Positions 9,037-15,050 of a stretch of 16,110 bases of DNA are shown here, in pieces. Position numbers and translations under genes: made by a program. The notes beneath the pieces are model-generated. The model did no database searches. It saw only the letters and a program-made list of their open reading frames with translations, and had not been told where the DNA came from. Source of the stretch: JBHELB01 sp041859045 (GTDB taxonomy: Bacteria > Hydrogenedentota > Hydrogenedentia > Hydrogenedentales > SLHB01); contig JBHELB010000058.1 in NCBI GenBank assembly GCA_041859045.1, positions 1 to 16,110 of the forward strand, read 5' to 3'. How positions within the stretch are numbered: the first letter of the stretch is position 1; every line of letters begins with the position of its first letter.

Positions 9037-9363
9037 ATGGACACTATCAGGACAGGGATCAGCTTCGTTTCGGACAATCGCGAGGTGTTCGTCACGCTGG
9101 TGGTCAGTCTATTGGCTGTGGTGAAGCTAACGGCCTGGGGTCGCGCGAAGTCTGCGGCGTTGGATACCGTCACGACCGTCATCGAGCAGTTGCGCGCCAA
9201 GGATGTGAAGCAAGCGGTCGCGGTAAAGGAAGCGGTGCTGCCATCGGGCGCCGTGGCCGCCCTGCAAACGTCTGTCGCGAAGGCTGACCCCAAGAAAGAA
9301 GCGCCGGGTCCCGCGACGAGTCTTGTGCGCGAACTGTTTCGCGGAATCCTGCCGAAGAAATAG
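9037..9363 (+). CDS. Small single-pass membrane protein of unknown function
   Basis: This 108-residue protein has one predicted membrane segment (about 15-34, EVFVTLVVSLLAVVKLTAWG), then a charged, helical, alanine-rich region (KDVKQAVAVKEAV) and a basic tail ending ILPKK. I prefer ATG 9037, since GAGGGA lies shortly upstream; a TTG at 9010 sits inside the repeat and is less likely. No family is recognised. It lies between the hub and spike genes, where most contractile tails have no membrane protein, and is flanked on both sides by short repeats, so it may be a late arrival. Possible roles include a holin-like or membrane-anchoring protein; this is speculation. Confidence 0.6.
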   Translation: MDTIRTGISFVSDNREVFVTLVVSLLAVVKLTAWGRAKSAALDTVTTVIEQLRAKDVKQAVAVKEAVLPSGAVAALQTSVAKADPKKEAPGPATSLVRELFRGILPKK

Positions 9364-9438
9364 TGCGAAGTTGTCAGTGCGAAGTGCGAAGTAGAAGAAG
9401 GCAAGTTTCTGTTCTTCATGCTTCGAACTTCGCACTTC
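9362..9438 (+). repeat. GTGCGAAGT direct and inverted repeats
   Basis: AGTGCGAAG occurs at 9362-9370 and 9376-9384, 14 bases apart, and TGCGAAGT again at 9385-9392. GAAGTGCGAAGT (9381-9392) has an exact inverted partner ACTTCGCACTTC (9427-9438), giving a 12-bp stem with a 34-base loop. It lies between the small membrane gene and the spike start and could act as a terminator or a transcript-stabilising hairpin, although no T-run follows. Confidence 0.65.
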
Positions 9439-9468
9439 AAACTGTCCTTCAACTTAGAACTGCACACG

Positions 9469-10455
9469 ATGAACTGTGAACTTACCGACAGACAGCACGA
9501 GGAGCGATACAAGAACCGTTGGTACGGCAAGTACCGCGCATTCGTCCGCGACCATCACGACCCGGAACGGCTGGGACGTCTTCGGCTGGAGGTCCCGGCT
9601 GTTCTGGGTGTCGGTCCGGAGAACTGGTCGGACTGGGCCTGGCCGTGTTTTCCCTATGGCGGCAACGAGGACGTTGGCATGTTTCTCGTGCCCGAAGAAG
9701 GCGCGTCGGTCTGGGCGGAATTCGAAGGCGGTCAGGTGCAGTACCCTATTTGGTCCGGCGTGTGGCTCGCGAAGAGCAATCCCGGGGAACAACCGGCGGA
9801 AGCAAAGCGCCTGTGCGAGAGCGCCACATGTCTGGACTGCCCAGACAGCGCGGAGCACAATCTGAATCCCGATGCGCTCGAGCACAAGAAGTATCACACG
9901 CATCCGCCGTTCTGTTGCCCGCGCCGCAAGGTCCTGCTCAAAACAGAAACCGGCCACACCATCGTCGTGGACGACAAAGACGGCGAGGAGTTTCTGCGCA
10001 TTGTGGACCGTGCGGGACAAATCATCGAGATGCTGTGCCCGGTGAAACCCGAGTCGCAGGCGGGCAACGCATTGCGGCGCGGAACGCGCGACGCGATTCG
10101 CGGCGACCAGTTGGACATCGCTCAGGATATCGTGGACCAACGCGCGAGCGTCGAAGTCGCGGACCTGTGCCGTCAGCACCTGCGCTTCGAGGCCTGGCAA
10201 GACGAGGAAAAGATTCATATCCAGTCCTGCGACGCGCAGCGCACGCGGTGGCAGAAGATCTTGTTGGACACGACCAGAGACCGCGAGAAGGTCCATGTCT
10301 GGGGTCTGAACGGTCACCAGTACGTGGTCATAGATTCCACACAACGCGCCGAACGCATCCACGTCCGGGACAAGGCAGGCAGCGAGGTCATCCTCGACGC
10401 CGCGTCCGGCAACATCGTTATCCGCAGCGCCCACATGGTGCTCATCAATCCATAG
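9469..10455 (+). CDS. Baseplate spike protein, gpV/gp5-like (VgrG gp5 domain)
   Basis: A 328-residue spike protein that extends the hub and carries the PAAR tip. The N-terminal OB-fold is visible as YGKYRAFVRDHHDPERLGRL, the VPEEGASVWAEFEGGQVQYP stretch and PIWSGVWLA (about 18-101). A Cys/His-rich linker follows (Cys116, 121, 124, 149 and 150, with His130, 139, 143 and 145). Then comes a beta-helix-like region with GHTIVVDDKDGEEFLRIVDR and SEVILDAASGNIVIRS, ending INP. I prefer ATG 9469; an upstream ATG at 9418 would add 17 residues encoded by repeat sequence. A clear ribosome binding site is lacking at either start. The Cys/His cluster is unusual and may bind metal or stabilise the spike. 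Confidence 0.88.
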   Translation: MNCELTDRQHEERYKNRWYGKYRAFVRDHHDPERLGRLRLEVPAVLGVGPENWSDWAWPCFPYGGNEDVGMFLVPEEGASVWAEFEGGQVQYPIWSGVWLAKSNPGEQPAEAKRLCESATCLDCPDSAEHNLNPDALEHKKYHTHPPFCCPRRKVLLKTETGHTIVVDDKDGEEFLRIVDRAGQIIEMLCPVKPESQAGNALRRGTRDAIRGDQLDIAQDIVDQRASVEVADLCRQHLRFEAWQDEEKIHIQSCDAQRTRWQKILLDTTRDREKVHVWGLNGHQYVVIDSTQRAERIHVRDKAGSEVILDAASGNIVIRSAHMVLINP

Positions 10456-10464
10456 GAGACTCCC

Positions 10465-10833
10465 ATGCCAACCGACGCCGCGTTGATCACCCAGTTCCGC
10501 GAGGTCATGACCATCCTCGCCATCACGACGGGACTTGTCAGCAGTTTCGTGACGTTGCTGGGTTCGTGGTTCATGCTCAAGTTCCGCATTGGCCGGCATG
10601 ACGAACAGATCGCGGAACTCAAGAAGACGCTCACCAACGGGAACGGTCTCGTGCAACAGGTCGCCGCGCTGCAACTGAACAGCGTCACGCGCGACCGGTT
10701 CGAGGGTGTGATGTTCAACGACGCGCACGCGGTCATGACCCAGCTCAACGCGCTGCACGACCGCATGACGCGCTTGGAGACCGTATGCAACGAGCGGCAT
10801 GCGCGCCGCAAACGCGACGACGAGGAGGCGTAG
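10465..10833 (+). CDS. Small membrane protein with coiled coil, unknown function
   Basis: A 122-residue protein with one membrane segment (about 16-38, ILAITTGLVSSFVTLLGSWF) and a long helical tail (about 40-118) with heptad-like spacing, including HDEQIAELKKTLTNG and ALHDRMTRLETVCNER. It ends in a basic then acidic tail, RRKRDDEEA. The layout recalls phage holin-like or spanin-like accessory proteins, but no family is assigned. The start at ATG 10465 has AGGAGA just upstream, nine bases after the spike stop, and the stop lies two bases before the PAAR gene. Being inside the spike-PAAR block suggests it is produced with the tail tip. Confidence 0.7.
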   Translation: MPTDAALITQFREVMTILAITTGLVSSFVTLLGSWFMLKFRIGRHDEQIAELKKTLTNGNGLVQQVAALQLNSVTRDRFEGVMFNDAHAVMTQLNALHDRMTRLETVCNERHARRKRDDEEA

Positions 10834-10835
10834 CC

Positions 10836-11102
10836 ATGGCAAGACCGCAAGCGCGGCTCGGCGATGTGAGTTCACACGGAGGCGTAATTGTCTCCGCGGC
10901 CCGGCGCACGTTGGTGGACGGACGTCCCGCCGCGCGCATGGGAGACCTGCATGCGTGTCCCGTGCCGTTTCATGGCGTCACGCGCATTGTGTCCGGCGCG
11001 AGCAAGACGCTCATTGAAGGACGGCCTGCCGCGCGCGTCGGCGATGTGACAGGGTGCGGCGCAATGATTGTCTCGGGCAGCCGCAAAGCTTTGGTGGAGT
11101 GA
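10836..11102 (+). CDS. PAAR-repeat spike tip protein
   Basis: This 88-residue protein is built of PAAR repeats: GRPAARMGD (29-37) and GRPAARVGD (62-70), with the related LGDVSSHGG near the N-terminus. The expected zinc site of three His and one Cys is present as His14, His39, His46 and Cys74. PAAR proteins form a cone that sharpens the gp5/VgrG spike and can carry effectors; no C-terminal effector extension exists here. GAGGAGG lies 10 bases upstream of the ATG, and the start is two bases after the preceding stop. The placement directly after the spike gene and one small gene is typical. Confidence 0.95.
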   Translation: MARPQARLGDVSSHGGVIVSAARRTLVDGRPAARMGDLHACPVPFHGVTRIVSGASKTLIEGRPAARVGDVTGCGAMIVSGSRKALVE

Positions 11103-11110
11103 ATCGCAAA

Positions 11111-11593
11111 ATGGTCTCTAGCATTCGTTACTGGGACGTGTTTCCCAAACGCATCCGCGGCCTGCGCACAGCAAACGGCGGAGAGCACACGACGATTACT
11201 CTAACGTTGCGCGGCGACCCGCAGGGCGTCGTTTTTGAAAGCGGTCACCCGACAATCGCGTCCGTGAGTGAGACCGGCGTGGTAACCCTGGGCATGAGCG
11301 TTGGCCACACGACCATTCGCGTGTATGAGCCTGCGACCCCGTCCAACGTGCGGGAGGTCGCGGTCGAGGTGTTGCCCAGCGCGGGCACAAACATCCAGGC
11401 GGTCGGCGTCGCAAAAAGTCCTGGAGACGATACAGGCCGGTACGCCTCCGAAGGGCACGTCCACCAAGGCCTCATGCAGTTCGGCGCAGACGTGCAGTCC
11501 AGCAGCGACGCGAACCGTCCCGGCGTACGCGAGGAAGCCGCGCGGGTAGACCACACGCACGAGACCGTCTGGCTGGAGTACCACGGCGAATGA
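11111..11593 (+). CDS. Short tail fibre-like protein with Ig-like domain and H-x-H motifs
   Basis: A 160-residue protein. Residues about 25-90 read as a bacterial Ig-like (BIG2-type) domain, with TIASVSETGVVTLGMSVGHT and TTIRVY. The C-terminal part has two copies of the tail-fibre metal motif: GRYASEGHVHQG (His116/His118) and EEAARVDHTHE (His148/His150). Such H-x-H sites bind iron in trimeric phage needles and fibres. The protein probably forms a small trimeric fibre or decorates the spike. It starts at ATG 11111, eight bases after the PAAR stop, with GGAGTGA upstream. Its stop overlaps the start of the vWA gene (ATGA), so the two are translationally coupled. Confidence 0.65.
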   Translation: MVSSIRYWDVFPKRIRGLRTANGGEHTTITLTLRGDPQGVVFESGHPTIASVSETGVVTLGMSVGHTTIRVYEPATPSNVREVAVEVLPSAGTNIQAVGVAKSPGDDTGRYASEGHVHQGLMQFGADVQSSSDANRPGVREEAARVDHTHETVWLEYHGE

Positions 11594-12642
11594 ACCCGAA
11601 TCCCTATGCGCGTCAGCCTATCTACGCCCGCGACGTCGCGCTGCTCATGCGGGACATCAACCGCATCGAGGCGGCGCTGAACGCCGACGGCAACGGCGCG
11701 ATAGACGTCGTGCTCATTATAGACACCTCGGGCAGCATGAGCGACGTGATTGCGTCGGTAAAGCGCAACGTGCGGTATATCTTCGACGAAGTCATGCAAA
11801 AGGCGCCGGAGGCGCGTCTCGGGCTTATCGAGCAAGGGGACATCTACAAAGACTCCACGTACCGTTGCCAGCCCACAAACGACTCCGGCGCGTTTCAGGC
11901 GGGCATCGACGCCTTCGGCGGGTGTGGCGGCGCGTACGAAGCGTACGTGGACTCGCTCATCATGGCGGTCCAGGACACGCAGTGGCGCAGCGACGCGACG
12001 CGGCTGGTCATCGTCATCGGCGACGAGCCCGCGAACCAGCAAGCGAAATCCGGCAAGACCTGGGCCGACGCGATCGCTATGGCTGTAGACACGCACACGA
12101 TCGTCGCGATGATCATCGCGAAATCTTATGCGGAAGCCTCGTGCCGCGCTTCGTTCGCACAGGCCACGGAGGCTACCGGCGGCGTGCTGTTCGTTGCGCC
12201 GACCAACGACGACGTCGTGAACATGATTGTGTTGCTCATTGGCCGCTTCACCTACCGGCAAACGGAGTTCTTTCGTTACCAGCGGGACCGGCGCGAGTCG
12301 CTGGGCGCGCCCGACGGCGGGGTGTCCGTCCCGGCGACGAACGCCCTGGCCAACACGCTGTTCACCCCGCATCCCCTCGTGGATATGCGCGAGGCGATTG
12401 TGCGCCTCGTGGAAGCGGCGCGGCTGAAGACGCCTTCCGGACAACCCTTCACGTGGACCCAAGACGCGAACAACCTCTACCTCTTCGCGATGGGCGATCG
12501 CAGCGGCTACGGCGCGACGGGCGGTCCGCGGTATGTCTGGACGCGCACGTTGCCGCAGATGCTGCGCACGCCGCCGCGGGACATAGACATTGGCGAAGTA
12601 TACGAGTGCGTGCGCGCGCTCAAGACCGCGGCGGGGGTGTGA
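11590..12642 (+). CDS. von Willebrand factor type A domain protein in the baseplate operon
   Basis: A 350-residue protein with a vWA domain (about 38-240). The metal ion-dependent adhesion site is present: DTSGS (Asp45, Ser47, Ser49) and a later acidic position in VIVIGDEPAN (Asp145). The segment GGCGGAYEAYVDSLIMAV matches the alpha-helix region usual in such domains. The remaining C-terminal region (about 240-350) has no family I recognise. No signal peptide is present. vWA domains bind protein partners through Mg2+, so this could chaperone assembly, couple the baseplate to a regulator or act as a receptor-binding part. It overlaps the fibre gene by four bases and is followed two bases later by the next gene. 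Confidence 0.85.
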   Translation: MNPNPYARQPIYARDVALLMRDINRIEAALNADGNGAIDVVLIIDTSGSMSDVIASVKRNVRYIFDEVMQKAPEARLGLIEQGDIYKDSTYRCQPTNDSGAFQAGIDAFGGCGGAYEAYVDSLIMAVQDTQWRSDATRLVIVIGDEPANQQAKSGKTWADAIAMAVDTHTIVAMIIAKSYAEASCRASFAQATEATGGVLFVAPTNDDVVNMIVLLIGRFTYRQTEFFRYQRDRRESLGAPDGGVSVPATNALANTLFTPHPLVDMREAIVRLVEAARLKTPSGQPFTWTQDANNLYLFAMGDRSGYGATGGPRYVWTRTLPQMLRTPPRDIDIGEVYECVRALKTAAGV

Positions 12643-12644
12643 CG

Positions 12645-13583
12645 ATGCTGGATACAAACCCGGTATTTGCCCTGCTGCATTGCCAACATCCTCTCGACCC
12701 GCAGCAGAACGATGTGGAATTTGTGAGTTCATCGGATTCGCATTACGAGTTGATGGAGATCGCGCGGCAACTCGAGGGCATCCGCGTTGTGCTGCAAGCG
12801 ATGTTCGAGGCATCGCAGCAACTGCAGAGCGAGGCGCAGGCGTATTTGCGGAATCAGGCGGTTCATGCGGAATCGTTTCTGGGGCGGCTGGATACGCCGG
12901 ACTACTATCCCTTCGTGACGCTGCCGCACGGCACGCTCGTGAAAGACTGTCCGGACGGCGGACGCCAGTGCGTGTTGCCGGACGGCGTCGTGGTGGTGAT
13001 AAGGAATGACCGCACGATGGTCGCGGCGCACGACGGCAAGACGGCAACGTTGACGCCGCATGCCGGTTGGGTCGTGTTGCCCAACGGGCAACGATTCGAG
13101 GTGTCCGAGGAATTCTGCCGCTCAACACACACCGACGCCGGGATAGAAGGCCTGCCGGATAGCGTCGAAGCGGTGCGTATCGGGGAAAGACGCTATCGCG
13201 CGGCATTTCCGGACGGCGTGGCGGTGACCGTGTGGCGTGCGTTGCCGGGTCAGGAGTGCATGCTTAGCGTCGCGAACCCGACCGGCGGCCTGTTGATCAT
13301 TTCGCGCAAAGGTATCCAAGGCATCGGACTTGATGTGCAAGTCCGTCTGCTGCCGGACGGCGCGCTGGGTTTTCAGGTGCAGGCGGAGCCGGATTCGTCC
13401 GCTGTCCAGTACTTGCACTCCGGCGTCGCGCGGCCCGAGGAAGGCGTCGTCCAGCTCGCGCTGTCCAACGGGACGACGCTGACATACCGCTGCGGGCATG
13501 CCGGAAACGGCGGGGACAGTCCGGACGGCGACGACCTGCCCCACACGTTTACCTGCGAGGAACGTGGGCAATGCAGCGTGTAG
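12645..13583 (+). CDS. Unknown protein with coiled coil and LPDG-type repeats
   Basis: This 312-residue protein begins LDTNPVFALLHCQHPLDPQQ, followed by a predicted coiled coil (about 34-75). The rest is beta-rich and carries a recurrent four-residue turn, [LF]-[PS]-[DNH]-G, at 93, 111, 145, 188, 236 and 273 (LPHG, LPDG, LPNG, FPDG, LPDG, LSNG), each followed by a hydrophobic strand. A Cys/His-rich C-terminus follows (Cys283, His285, His300, Cys304, Cys310). This suggests a beta-repeat or spiral fold, possibly trimeric. No family is recognised. It starts two bases after the vWA stop, and its last 13 bases overlap the gp25 gene, so it is likely co-translated. A fibre, adaptor or assembly role is possible. 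Confidence 0.8.
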   Translation: MLDTNPVFALLHCQHPLDPQQNDVEFVSSSDSHYELMEIARQLEGIRVVLQAMFEASQQLQSEAQAYLRNQAVHAESFLGRLDTPDYYPFVTLPHGTLVKDCPDGGRQCVLPDGVVVVIRNDRTMVAAHDGKTATLTPHAGWVVLPNGQRFEVSEEFCRSTHTDAGIEGLPDSVEAVRIGERRYRAAFPDGVAVTVWRALPGQECMLSVANPTGGLLIISRKGIQGIGLDVQVRLLPDGALGFQVQAEPDSSAVQYLHSGVARPEEGVVQLALSNGTTLTYRCGHAGNGGDSPDGDDLPHTFTCEERGQCSV

Positions 13584-13990
13584 ACTTCCTCGGACGCGGA
13601 CTTCGTTTCCCGTTCGGCTTCTCCACGCAGACGGGCGCGACCGAAGAGTCCATGGCGCACGACCGCATCCGCGAGAGCATCATCCAAATACTCGAGACCC
13701 GCCCCGGCGAACGCATCATGCGTCCCGAGTTCGGCTCGCGCGTCAAAGACCTCGCGTTCGAACAGAACGATGCCGTTCTAAAGGGCCTACTCCGCCACCA
13801 CATCACCGACGCCCTCAAACGCTGGGAGAAGCGCATCGTCGTGACCGGCGTAACCTTCGACGAGTCTCCGGAGGCCACCGATCGCAATGTACTCCTCGTG
13901 CGCATCACGTACCGGGGCATCTCCGCGCCAGGTGAAGGTAGTCTGGTGTGGCCGTTTTGCAAGGAGGTCGGCGGAAGTTCTCCATACTAA
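13571..13990 (+). CDS. Baseplate wedge protein gp25-like (gpW family)
   Basis: A 139-residue gp25-like protein, which nucleates sheath assembly and forms the wedge core with J/gp6. It reads FLGRGLRFPFGF at the start, then IRESIIQILETRPGERIMRP and EFGSRVKDLAFEQND, the central region that defines the family, and NVLLVRITYR near the end. The C-terminus SLVWPFCKEVGGSSPY is slightly longer than the usual ending. The start at 13571 lies inside the preceding gene (13-base overlap). Its normal partner J begins about 1060 bases downstream instead of immediately after, because a toxin-antitoxin/nucleotidyltransferase cassette intervenes. Confidence 0.92.
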   Translation: MQRVDFLGRGLRFPFGFSTQTGATEESMAHDRIRESIIQILETRPGERIMRPEFGSRVKDLAFEQNDAVLKGLLRHHITDALKRWEKRIVVTGVTFDESPEATDRNVLLVRITYRGISAPGEGSLVWPFCKEVGGSSPY

Positions 13991-13999
13991 GACAGCCGG

Positions 14000-14028
14000 T
14001 TGCTCCCGTCCTCCGTTCAGGCTAGAAT
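14000..14028 (+). promoter_or_regulatory. Sigma-70-like promoter for hicBA
   Basis: TTGCTC (14000-14005) and TAGAAT (14023-14028) are separated by 17 bases, close to the sigma-70 consensus. It sits just upstream of hicB and gives the cassette its own transcription, as expected for an autoregulated toxin-antitoxin pair. Confidence 0.6.
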
Positions 14029-14050
14029 GAACCCAAGGAGCACGGAAAAC

Positions 14051-14302
14051 ATGAGCGAAGTCACTATAAAGTTGCACGTGGAAACACTGGATGAGGGTGG
14101 ATACGTCGCCACCAGTCCCGATGTTCCCGGGCTTGTGGCGCAAGGTCGAAGCCTTACGGAAACCGTCGAGATCGCGCAGGGACTGGCGCGCAAAATCGTC
14201 GAGTCCTGCATCGAACACGGCGATCCCCTCCCAGCCGCCTTGGCGTCACTGGGACCAATGGCCCCGGAGGTCGATCTGCTCGTTCCGGTTGGGATGCCGT
14301 AA
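14051..14302 (+). CDS. hicB: HicB-like antitoxin
   Basis: An 83-residue protein with the HicB partial RNase-H-like pattern: TIKLHVETLDEGGYVATSPD, VPGLVAQGRSLTE and AQGLARKIVES. HicB antitoxins bind HicA toxin and block its RNA cleavage. No extra DNA-binding domain is visible after the core, so promoter autoregulation may rely on the complex. The start at ATG 14051 has AAGGAG ten bases upstream; an ATG at 14027 would add eight residues and is less likely. hicA follows with no gap (stop TAA, then GTG). It is the first gene of a foreign cassette in the baseplate operon. Confidence 0.88.
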   Translation: MSEVTIKLHVETLDEGGYVATSPDVPGLVAQGRSLTETVEIAQGLARKIVESCIEHGDPLPAALASLGPMAPEVDLLVPVGMP

Positions 14303-14527
14303 GTGGGACGTCTGGCAGGCTTCAAGTACACCGAAGTGGCGCACAAGCTGCGCACATGCGGTTACGTGTTTGACCGCCCGGGCCCGGGCAGTCACGAAGT
14401 GTGGCGTCACACCGGAACGGGGAAAAAGGTCACGCTGCCTCACCATCCCGGCGATATGCCGGAAGGTACGCTCCGCGCAATCCTTCGCGAAGCAGGCATA
14501 GAGCCGGACGACTTTCTGGACGCATAA
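14303..14527 (+). CDS. hicA: HicA-like mRNA interferase toxin
   Basis: A 74-residue HicA: the N-terminal helix KYTEVAHKLRTCGY, then GPGSHEVWRHTGTGKKVTLP with the catalytic His (His31 in GSH), HHPGDMPEGTLRAILREAG and a short tail. HicA is a double-stranded-RNA-binding-fold toxin that cleaves mRNA and halts translation until neutralised by HicB. The start is GTG 14303, directly after the hicB stop, so the pair is coupled. The order is antitoxin then toxin. Such pairs stabilise mobile elements or act in phage defence. Confidence 0.93.
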   Translation: MGRLAGFKYTEVAHKLRTCGYVFDRPGPGSHEVWRHTGTGKKVTLPHHPGDMPEGTLRAILREAGIEPDDFLDA

Positions 14528-14559
14528 ACTGCATTCGATTGCCCACGGCAAACGTCTGG

Positions 14560-14877
14560 TCATCCTTCCACATAGACTGTCCTGAGTGAGGAAAGGATGT
14601 GGTTCCTGCGAATGTAGTTATCGCTCTGTTCCGCGCTTCGGCGAGTGGCCAGGTCCACACGTCGTCCCAGTAGCCCAGACAACGCCTCTTCAAAATCCAT
14701 GAGCCTGCCCAGGAATGGGCCGTAGTCGTCGTTCTTGAACGTCACTAGAAAGTCCACGTCGCTGTCCGGGCCAAAATCATCCCGTAAAGCCGACCCAAAT
14801 ACGGCTAACTCCTGAACACCGTACTCGCGACAGAGTTCTCGGATGGATTGAAGACTGTCGTCCACAACCGTCGTCAT
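14560..14877 (-). CDS. MNT-type nucleotidyltransferase (minimal nucleotidyltransferase)
   Basis: A 105-residue MNT-domain protein when started at ATG 14877, preferred because AAAGGA lies eight bases upstream; the frame also allows ATGs at 14886 and 14931. It shows the active-site pattern LAVFGSALRDDFGPDSDVDF (Gly28-Ser29, Asp40, Asp42) and a later Asp75 in RRVDLA. MNT proteins are usually paired with a HEPN toxin, which they inactivate by adding nucleotides to it. No HEPN gene is next to it here: hicA lies downstream (convergent) and the baseplate gene upstream. It may be an orphan or have a distant partner. Confidence 0.88.
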   Translation of the reverse strand: MTTVVDDSLQSIRELCREYGVQELAVFGSALRDDFGPDSDVDFLVTFKNDDYGPFLGRLMDFEEALSGLLGRRVDLATRRSAEQSDNYIRRNHILSSLRTVYVEG

Positions 14878-14989
14878 TTCCCCCATCCTTTCTGTTGCTC
14901 TCAGCGATTCGCTCCACTGTTCCGCCCTCATTTTACCTCGATTCGCGCTTGTTGAGCAGTTGTGCGTTCCATGTGAACGTCGCTAGCAC

Positions 14990-15003
14990 CTTTCCGGTAG
15001 ATA
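14990..15003. repeat. 14-bp motif at cassette edge, copy 2
   Basis: CTTTCCGGTAGATA, followed by ACCC, lies upstream of the minus-strand MNT gene and between it and the J gene. It is identical to 7735-7748. In both places the motif sits at the right-hand border of a cassette with a minus-strand gene, about 100 bases from its start codon. Confidence 0.6.
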
Positions 15004-15012
15004 ACCCATGAC

Positions 15013-15028
15013 GGCCGGGGTACCGGCC
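15013..15028. promoter_or_regulatory. Short hairpin before the J gene
   Basis: GGCCGG (15013-15018) and CCGGCC (15023-15028) form a perfect 6-bp stem with a GGTA loop, just downstream of the repeat copy and about 23 bases before the J start. The first cassette border also has a hairpin here, so the pair may mark a common element. No T-run follows, so it is unlikely to terminate transcription. Confidence 0.4.
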
Positions 15029-15050
15029 TTGACAACATGAGGTGTACTGG

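Noticed and set aside
8988..9443. Possible CRISPR array
   Set aside because: The repeats are 9-14 bases, adjacent rather than spaced by unique spacers, and of two unrelated types.
9454..10875. A 473-residue open frame on the minus strand
   Set aside because: It is antisense to the clear spike and small membrane genes and has low-complexity composition without recognisable motifs.
11865..12644. Upstream extension of the LPDG protein frame
   Set aside because: It overlaps the vWA gene in another frame and is Arg-rich; native-looking sequence starts at ATG 12645.
11245..13206. A 653-residue open frame on the minus strand
   Set aside because: It runs antisense through the fibre, vWA and LPDG genes, is Arg/Pro-rich, shows no domain and is explained by GC-rich codon bias.
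15029..15034. TTGACA before the J gene as a promoter
   Set aside because: The matching -10 position would lie inside the J coding start and has no TATAAT-like sequence.
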